A stretch of 10,690 nt of DNA from Flammeovirgaceae bacterium (GTDB lineage Bacteria > Bacteroidota > Bacteroidia > Cytophagales > Cyclobacteriaceae), in contig CANGUI010000038.1 of the NCBI GenBank assembly GCA_947457025.1, positions 1 through 10,690 of the forward strand. The letters are read 5' to 3'. Numbering within the stretch: the first letter of the stretch is position 1; the number at the start of each line of letters is the position of its first letter. The notes beneath the pieces are model-generated. The model was not told the DNA's origin. It saw nothing but the letters and a program-made list of their open reading frames with translations, and searched no databases. Shown piece after piece: positions 5,691 through 10,690 of the stretch. The position numbers and the translations under genes were made by a program.

Positions 5691-6574
5691 CGAAACATGC
5701 TATCGGCATTGACCTCGGCTGCACCAACATCAAAGCAGTGTTGATGGGCGATGCTGGCGCCATCATCCGGGAATGGCGAGGCGATACCCACGAGCAGGAC
5801 GATCGTGCCTGGAAGAACACCATCCGTGAGGTAATCCTCAACTTTCAGCAAGACTGCCCGGAGGTTACGGCCATTGGTCTTTCTGCCCCCGGACTCGCCA
5901 ACGCAGAAAACACCTGTATCTCGTTCATGCCCGGCCGATTGCCCGGTCTTGAAAATTTCAATTGGAGTAACCATCTCGGCCAGCGGGTATTTGTACTCAA
6001 CGATGCTCACGCAGCCCTGATGGCGGAAGCCTCCTTTGGATCAGCCCGCAATTTTCGGCATGCGATTCTGCTGACGTTGGGCACTGGCGTGGGTGGCGGA
6101 ATTCTGATCGATGGACGCCTGTATCAGGGGATGGACCAAATGGCCGGACATCTTGGTCACATCACGGTGCAAGCCGGTACCCATCTGGCGGATGTTACCG
6201 GCATGCCGGGTAGTATAGAGGATGCCATCGGCAACTTAACCATTAAAGGTCGTTCGCTCGGAAGGTTTGAAAACACCTCGGAACTGGTTGCCGCCCACCA
6301 TCGGGGGGATGCGTTTGCAACCTGGCTTTGGCTTGATAGCATTCGAAAGCTGGCAATCGCGGTGGCATCGCTCATTAATGTGCTATCTCCCGAAGTGGTG
6401 ATTATCGGGGGCGGGATCTCTAAGGCTGAAGAAAGCCTGCTGCAGCCGCTGCGTGCGTTTCTGGAATTGTACGAGTGGCAGCCTGGCGGTAAAAAGACCC
6501 CGTTGCTGCTCGCTCATTTTTCGGATAATGCCGGTGCCCTGGGGGCGGCAGCTTTTGCTCTCTCAAAAACTTAA
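5687..6574 (+). CDS. ROK-family sugar kinase with altered signature residues
   Basis: The product is 295 residues, normal for a single-domain ROK kinase without a DNA-binding N-terminus, so it acts as an enzyme rather than a repressor. The phosphate-1 loop DLGCTNIK is at residues 9-16, the catalytic Asp106 is in LNDAHAAL, and the glycine loop GTGVGGG is at 132-138. ROK kinases phosphorylate hexoses or N-acetylhexosamines with ATP. Two family hallmarks differ. The usual GExGH sugar-binding motif is GHLGH (154-158), so the Glu that contacts sugar hydroxyls is His155. The zinc motif CxCGxxGCxE is DVTGMPGSIE (169-178), with all three Cys lost but Glu178 kept. The substrate may therefore not be glucose. 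The next gene starts 5 bp downstream, so the two are surely co-transcribed. Confidence 0.9.
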   Translation: MTKHAIGIDLGCTNIKAVLMGDAGAIIREWRGDTHEQDDRAWKNTIREVILNFQQDCPEVTAIGLSAPGLANAENTCISFMPGRLPGLENFNWSNHLGQRVFVLNDAHAALMAEASFGSARNFRHAILLTLGTGVGGGILIDGRLYQGMDQMAGHLGHITVQAGTHLADVTGMPGSIEDAIGNLTIKGRSLGRFENTSELVAAHHRGDAFATWLWLDSIRKLAIAVASLINVLSPEVVIIGGGISKAEESLLQPLRAFLELYEWQPGGKKTPLLLAHFSDNAGALGAAAFALSKT

Positions 6575-6579
6575 CTGCT

Positions 6580-7365
6580 ATGCATGTTATTGATCAGTAC
6601 CTGGAAAAATGCCGGATGATTTTAGATGCAGTACAGCAACAGAAACTCCTGCTGGAAACGGCAGCGCGCTGGTTTGCAGACACGATTTTGGCCGGCCGGA
6701 TGGTACACGTGTTTGGTTCGGGCCACAGTCGGATCATGGTGGAAGAAATGTGGCCGCGCTACGGCTCCTTCCCCGGCTTTAACCCGATTGTTGAACTATC
6801 GCTCACCTTCCATAATCTGGTTGTGGGGGCTAACGGGCAGCGCCAGGCGATGTTTCTTGAAAATGTGCCGGGACTGGCCGAACGCATTCTGCGCAATTTT
6901 GATATTCACCCCATTGACTGTGCATTGGTGATTTCTTCCAGCGGCACCAATCGAGTGCCGGTAGAGATGGCACAACTGTTCCAGCAAAAAAACGTAAAAG
7001 TTGTGTCCATTATCACGCGCCAACATTCCGAGACAAGCGACAGCAAGCGAGACGATGGCCGAAAATTGGCTGACTTCAGCGATCTTGTACTGGATACGGG
7101 CGCACCGGCAGGTGATGCGATGATACATATCCCCAACCTGCTGATGCCAGTGGCCCCCGGTTCTTCCGTTGGCGGGATCATCCTGGTGAATGCCATCAAA
7201 GCTGAAGTTGCCCGCCTGCTCACCGAAGCCGGGCAACCGCCAAAAGTGCTTGCCGCTGCTAACGTGGTGGGCCGCGAAATGGCTACCCAACTTTTTGAAA
7301 GCGCCTATGACGAGCACGCCCACCGGCTCGCCCGTTTGTATACCCATGTAGGTTCAAACCCCTGA
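6580..7365 (+). CDS. SIS-domain phosphosugar-binding protein (UPF0309-like)
   Basis: This 261-residue protein has a single SIS domain of the SIS_2/UPF0309 type. An N-terminal helical segment (1-40) precedes strand VHVFGSGHSR (42-51), which contains the phosphosugar-binding loop. A second loop, ISSSGTNRVPVE (118-129), is also typical of SIS domains. It is followed by VVSIITRQHS (141-150) and by PGSSVGG (193-199) in a long C-terminal helical part. SIS domains bind phosphorylated sugars and catalyse aldose-ketose isomerisation or sense the sugar. Without a DNA-binding domain, an isomerase-like role in the cytoplasm is more likely. It sits 5 bp after the ROK kinase and 6 bp before the MetE-like gene, so it may act on the kinase product; that is inference. 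Annotations of this family often read 'sugar isomerase domain-containing protein'. Confidence 0.85.
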   Translation: MHVIDQYLEKCRMILDAVQQQKLLLETAARWFADTILAGRMVHVFGSGHSRIMVEEMWPRYGSFPGFNPIVELSLTFHNLVVGANGQRQAMFLENVPGLAERILRNFDIHPIDCALVISSSGTNRVPVEMAQLFQQKNVKVVSIITRQHSETSDSKRDDGRKLADFSDLVLDTGAPAGDAMIHIPNLLMPVAPGSSVGGIILVNAIKAEVARLLTEAGQPPKVLAAANVVGREMATQLFESAYDEHAHRLARLYTHVGSNP

Positions 7366-7371
7366 TACTCG

Positions 7372-8403
7372 ATGCAGTCACATCCTATACGCACTACCGT
7401 CATTGGCAGCTACCCTTTTCCGGGCTGGCTTGAATTTTCTGTCCGACACTTGCATGAATTTGGAAACGCCGACCGCGAGGAACTTATCGAAGACGCCGTG
7501 ACGGTAGCTATCCACGACCAGGTGGCAGCTGGCCTGGACGTGATCACAGACGGCGAACAAACACGCCTTGATTTCAACCTTTCGTTTTACGGATACCTCT
7601 CAGGAATTCGCGAAAACACGGATGCCCTGCGCAAGTTCGGGCCTCCGGCACACGACCAGCGTGGCAAGCACACGATTATTGATACGTTGTCTGCACCGCG
7701 TGGTCTTGGCGTTGTCTCCGAATTCACGCGTCTGAAGAAACTCGCCCCCGCAGGCCCCGCTCTGAAGGTCAGTATCCCCGGGCCCTACACGCTAAGCGGC
7801 CGTTTGCTGCCCAACACTACATACCACGACAGATATGCGATTACCGAAGCACTCCTGCCCCTGGTAAAAAAAGAACTGGAAGAGCTGATTGCGGCAGGGT
7901 GTACAGAAATTACCGTAGACGAGCCCTCCATGAGTTGCTACGCTTACAAGGAAGACACCCGGCAGCTCGTAGATATCTTTAATCGTACGGTTCAGAGTGT
8001 GGTGGGTAGGTGCCGGTTGTCTACTCACCTTTGTTTTGGAAATTTCAAAGGCCGGCCGGTCGGCTACCGCAGTCTCAAACCGTTACTGCCGGATTTTCTT
8101 GACCTTACGGTGGATGAAGTGCACATTGAAATGGCGAACCGCGAATTTGCCGAAGTTGAGTTGCTTGCGCCCTTTGCTGAAAAAGTGGATGTGGCCGTCG
8201 GGATTATCGATGTGAAAAACTATTACATCGAGACCGAGCAAGATGTAGTCGATCGCATTGAACAGGTATTGCCGTATGTTCCTGCACACAAGCTGGCGGT
8301 TGCGCCCGACTGCGGACTCAGTCAAACGGCACGTTGGGCCTCGCGCCAAAAGCTTTCCAACATGGTAAAGGGCGCCCGCCGTGTTCGCGCCCGTTTTTTA
8401 TAG
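7372..8403 (+). CDS. core MetE-like (cobalamin-independent methionine synthase-type) methyltransferase
   Basis: The product is 343 residues and corresponds to the C-terminal catalytic half of MetE only. Full-length MetE is about 750 residues with an N-terminal domain needed for folate binding. Visible family features are IGSYPFP (11-17), ITDGEQTRLDF (58-68), IPGPYTLSGRL (135-145), VDEPSMS (182-188) and the zinc ligands His219 and Cys221 (THLCFG), Glu253 (HIEMA) and Cys314 (PDCGLSQTARW). With the zinc site intact it should activate a thiol, homocysteine in the family, and accept a methyl group. Core-MetE proteins are known as folate-independent methionine synthases (Mes groups), whose methyl donors are partly unresolved. 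Here it lies in an operon with a sugar kinase, a SIS protein and a lactonase-like hydrolase, 6 bp after the former and 7 bp before the latter. A role in methyl-group handling during substrate breakdown is possible but unproven. Confidence 0.9.
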   Translation: MQSHPIRTTVIGSYPFPGWLEFSVRHLHEFGNADREELIEDAVTVAIHDQVAAGLDVITDGEQTRLDFNLSFYGYLSGIRENTDALRKFGPPAHDQRGKHTIIDTLSAPRGLGVVSEFTRLKKLAPAGPALKVSIPGPYTLSGRLLPNTTYHDRYAITEALLPLVKKELEELIAAGCTEITVDEPSMSCYAYKEDTRQLVDIFNRTVQSVVGRCRLSTHLCFGNFKGRPVGYRSLKPLLPDFLDLTVDEVHIEMANREFAEVELLAPFAEKVDVAVGIIDVKNYYIETEQDVVDRIEQVLPYVPAHKLAVAPDCGLSQTARWASRQKLSNMVKGARRVRARFL

Positions 8404-8410
8404 AAGCACG

Positions 8411-9319
8411 ATGATTAAACCCCTGCGCCGGGGCGAAGACCTCGCCCGCGAAATCAAGGCTGCTAAAGCCGCCGGCGGGCCCGATGCTTTTGACGTCTGG
8501 TGGTTGGGACAGAGTGGCTTTCTGATTCAGTGGAACAAGACCTGCCTTTTGTTTGATCCTTACCTCTCGGATTCGCTTACCAAAAAATATGCGCAAACCA
8601 ACCGTCCACATGTGCGTATGAGTGAGTTGGCTGTGCAACCTCATTTGCTCAACATGATTGACATCGTTACCAGCAGCCATAATCATACCGACCATCTGGA
8701 TGCTGATACGCTGCAACCTTTGCTGCAGGTAAATCCCGGTATTCAGTTTGTCATTCCTGAGGCGAATCGCACATTTGTGTGCGATCGTATCGGGTGTGCT
8801 CCGGACTATCCGTTGACCCTGAAGGATGGGCATGAACTTCGCGTGGGCAACTGGAATTTTGTTGGCGTGCCGGCAGCACACAATACCATTGAGCGCAACG
8901 AGGCCGGCGCTTGCTTGTTCATGGGGTTTGTGGTGAAGTTTGGCCGTTTTTCGGTCTATCACAGCGGCGACACGCTGTGGTACACCGGAATGACTGACAT
9001 CCTCAAGCCGTTTCAGGTGGATGTTGCGTTCCTGCCGATCAATGGGAACGTGCCAGAACGCGGCGTTGCCGGCAATCTAAATGCGGCCGAAGCAGCCGAA
9101 CTCGGCAAACAAATCGGAGCCCGGTGTGTGGTGCCGCACCACTATGATATGTTTGCCTTCAATTCGGCTGATCCGGCTGAGTTCGTCCGTTGTTGCCAGG
9201 TATTCCAAACACCATACCGCGTGCTGCAAATTGGCGAGCGCCATTCCCTAAGGCCACATTATGATACTGACAACGGCAACGGTGAAAATACCGATGCTTT
9301 GCGGGTGTCAGACAAATAA
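8411..9319 (+). CDS. UlaG-like metallo-beta-lactamase-fold metal-dependent hydrolase
   Basis: This 302-residue protein has the metal-binding motif HNHTDH at residues 90-95, further ligands His157 (PAAH), Asp187 (HSGDT) and His243/His244 (PHHYDMF), and an N-terminal WLGQSGFLI strand typical of the UlaG/YtkL-type branch of the beta-lactamase fold. The metals are expected to activate water. UlaG itself opens L-ascorbate-6-phosphate lactone, so a lactonase or phosphosugar-related hydrolysis fits the neighbours, but the branch also holds many uncharacterised hydrolases. The start at 8411 is chosen because it lies 7 bp after the MetE-like stop and gives a natural N-terminus. An in-frame ATG at 8381 would overlap the previous gene by 23 bp and add 10 residues. 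It is the last gene of the rightward operon. The C-terminal 15 residues are polar and probably disordered. Confidence 0.9.
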   Translation: MIKPLRRGEDLAREIKAAKAAGGPDAFDVWWLGQSGFLIQWNKTCLLFDPYLSDSLTKKYAQTNRPHVRMSELAVQPHLLNMIDIVTSSHNHTDHLDADTLQPLLQVNPGIQFVIPEANRTFVCDRIGCAPDYPLTLKDGHELRVGNWNFVGVPAAHNTIERNEAGACLFMGFVVKFGRFSVYHSGDTLWYTGMTDILKPFQVDVAFLPINGNVPERGVAGNLNAAEAAELGKQIGARCVVPHHYDMFAFNSADPAEFVRCCQVFQTPYRVLQIGERHSLRPHYDTDNGNGENTDALRVSDK

Positions 9320-9335
9320 CACCTGTTGGAAGGTG
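9320..9335. terminator. weak hairpin between convergent genes
   Basis: CACCT (9320-9324), loop GTTGGA, and AGGTG (9331-9335) form a 5-bp stem directly after the hydrolase stop codon and 6 bp from the opposing stop. On the minus strand it is followed by TTATTTGTC. It is the only terminator-like structure in the 22-bp convergent gap, and it is short and lacks a proper T run. Confidence 0.3.
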
Positions 9336-9341
9336 CCGCAG

Positions 9342-10690
9342 TTATGTATGTTCCTCCAAGGCCATCTGCTTTTCGTAAAGATCGGCATACGCCCCACCCG
9401 CCCCCAGTAATTCTTCATGGGTGCCCTGTTCGATTATCTGCCCATCGTCCAGGACAATAATTTTGTGGGCCAGTTTGGCTGAGGATACGCGGTGAGAGAT
9501 GATGATGGAGGTGCGGCCCTGCATGATTTTTTTCAATGCGTTTAAAATGGCATTTTCGGTTTTGGTATCAACTGCCGAAAGTGCGTCGTCCAAAATCAGA
9601 ATTTTTGGTTCGCGTACGATAGCCCGGGCAATAGATACGCGCTGTTTCTGACCTCCGCTGAGCGTAATGCCCCGCTCGCCCACACGGGTGGCAAAACCCT
9701 GGGGAAATTCTATGATGTTCTGATATACGTCCGCATCCTTCGCTGCCTGGATGATCTTATCTTCGCTTGGATCCTGCAGGCCAAAGCCGATATTGTTGTA
9801 CACGGTATCGCTGAATAGAAATACATCCTGTGGAACAACACCCAGTTGTGTGCGTAGGTGAATGGGGTTATAATCCTGTATGGGAATATTGTCAATCAGT
9901 AATTCACCTTCTGTGCAATCATATAATCGGGTTACCAGAGCAGATACCGTACTCTTTCCGCTTCCCGTGGCCCCGATGATCGCAAGCGACTCACCCGGTT
10001 CAATTTCGAAAGATAAGTTTTTTAGGGCCCGTATGCCGGTGTCAGGATAGGTAAACGAAACATTCCGGAAGGAGACTTTGCCCGTGATTTCGCCCCTGAG
10101 ATTTTTTTCGGATACCAGATCGCTTTTAAGCCGTAAGAATTCGTTGATCCTTTTTTGGGAGGCCTCTGCCCGCTGCACGAGGCTGCTCGTATATCCGAGC
10201 GAGGTAACCGGCCAGGTGAGCAGGTTGACATAAATGATAAATTCGGCAATGTTACCAAATGTCAGCGTGCCATTAATCACCTCCACACTACCCGCATAGA
10301 GCGTGAGGATCGTACTTAAGCCGATAAGCCCCAAAATAAGGGGATAGAAAAGTGATTGAACGCGAGTGAGCTTGAGCGATTGCCATTTGTATTCGTTGCT
10401 TTCGCCGGCAAACGCCTGCACAGATTCCTTTTCGCGAGTGAATGACTTTAAAACACGTATTCCTGAAAAAGCCTCCTGCACAAAGGTGCTGAGGCGCGAC
10501 TGGCTTTTCTGGATTTCTTCCGAGCGGTGCTCGATGATATTGTTTACATAGAAGATACTGATGGAAAGCAAGGGCAGTGGAATCAAAGCATACCAGGTCA
10601 GCTTCGCGCTGATGGCAAACATGATCGGGATCAGCATGATGAATAAAGTAATCAGTTGCAGTCCGTACATGATGGCAGGTCCCAGGTACA
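9342..10690 (-). CDS. ABC exporter half-transporter (membrane domain + ATPase), N-terminus beyond edge
   Basis: The frame is open to the window edge. The Met at 10670 is internal, preceded in frame by YLGPAI as in the middle of an ABC-exporter membrane domain, so about 449 C-terminal residues are visible. Counting from that Met, membrane helices lie at about 3-21, 24-42, 108-126 and 140-155. The ATPase domain starts near 198, with Walker A GATGSGKST (233-241), Q-loop Gln281, signature LSGGQ (337-341), Walker B ILILDD (357-362) and H-loop His393. The residue after the Walker B Asp is Asp362 rather than the catalytic Glu. This occurs in the degenerate-site subunit of heterodimeric exporters such as TM287 and BmrC, so a partner gene probably lies beyond the right edge. 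The substrate (drug, lipid or peptide) cannot be told. It converges on the hydrolase operon and is not part of it. Confidence 0.95.
   Translation of the reverse strand, partial: YLGPAIMYGLQLITLFIMLIPIMFAISAKLTWYALIPLPLLSISIFYVNNIIEHRSEEIQKSQSRLSTFVQEAFSGIRVLKSFTREKESVQAFAGESNEYKWQSLKLTRVQSLFYPLILGLIGLSTILTLYAGSVEVINGTLTFGNIAEFIIYVNLLTWPVTSLGYTSSLVQRAEASQKRINEFLRLKSDLVSEKNLRGEITGKVSFRNVSFTYPDTGIRALKNLSFEIEPGESLAIIGATGSGKSTVSALVTRLYDCTEGELLIDNIPIQDYNPIHLRTQLGVVPQDVFLFSDTVYNNIGFGLQDPSEDKIIQAAKDADVYQNIIEFPQGFATRVGERGITLSGGQKQRVSIARAIVREPKILILDDALSAVDTKTENAILNALKKIMQGRTSIIISHRVSSAKLAHKIIVLDDGQIIEQGTHEELLGAGGAYADLYEKQMALEEHT

Noticed and set aside
6796..7347. 183-codon open frame on the minus strand
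   Set aside because: It is the shadow of the SIS-domain gene, which has clear family motifs.
8381..8410. Earlier in-frame ATG for the hydrolase
   Set aside because: It would overlap the MetE-like gene and adds residues unlike the family; the ATG at 8411 fits the operon spacing.
8318..8962. 214-codon open frame on the minus strand
   Set aside because: It is antisense to the MetE-like and hydrolase genes, whose catalytic motifs are clear, and its own translation shows no recognisable domain.

Overview
The window looks like chromosomal DNA of a Bacteroidota member, most likely Cytophagales-like. The evidence is an outer-membrane receptor of the Bacteroidota plug-and-barrel type, starts that mostly lack Shine-Dalgarno sequences, and several TAnnTTTG-like promoter boxes. 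No tRNA, rRNA, CRISPR array, insertion sequence or phage gene was seen. The genus cannot be read from the sequence alone.

Left block (1-2678, minus strand). Four genes read leftwards: an ECF sigma factor, a single-pass protein placed like an anti-sigma factor, a small membrane-anchored Spy/CpxP-like protein, and, after a 118-bp gap, a TonB-dependent-type receptor that runs off the left edge. The first three are separated by only 3-4 bp. An ECF-type promoter candidate lies just before the sigma gene. Diverging from it is a small glycine-rich membrane protein (2897-3202).

Middle block (3205-4536, minus strand). A stand-alone Rieske [2Fe-2S] protein is followed 12 bp later by a secreted protein of unknown function.

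The 276-bp divergent spacer (4537-4812) carries two GCAAA/TTTGC dyads about five helical turns apart, a perfect 10-bp palindrome, and a terminator-like hairpin with a T5 run facing the rightward genes.

Right block (4813-9319, plus strand). This is an apparent operon: an SDR oxidoreductase, a possible 28-codon ORF, a ROK-family sugar kinase with altered signature residues, a SIS-domain phosphosugar protein, a core MetE-like methyltransferase with its zinc ligands, and an UlaG-like metallo-beta-lactamase-fold hydrolase. Three of the gaps are 5-7 bp. The set reads as a small-molecule, probably carbohydrate, pathway of oxidoreduction, phosphorylation, isomerisation and hydrolysis, into which a methyltransferase has been built. 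The substrate is not evident. This is the part of the window most likely to hold something undescribed.

Right edge (9342-10690, minus strand). The C-terminal part of an ABC exporter half-transporter. Its Walker B carries Asp where the catalytic Glu is usually found, so a heterodimer partner is likely. It converges on the operon across a short weak hairpin.
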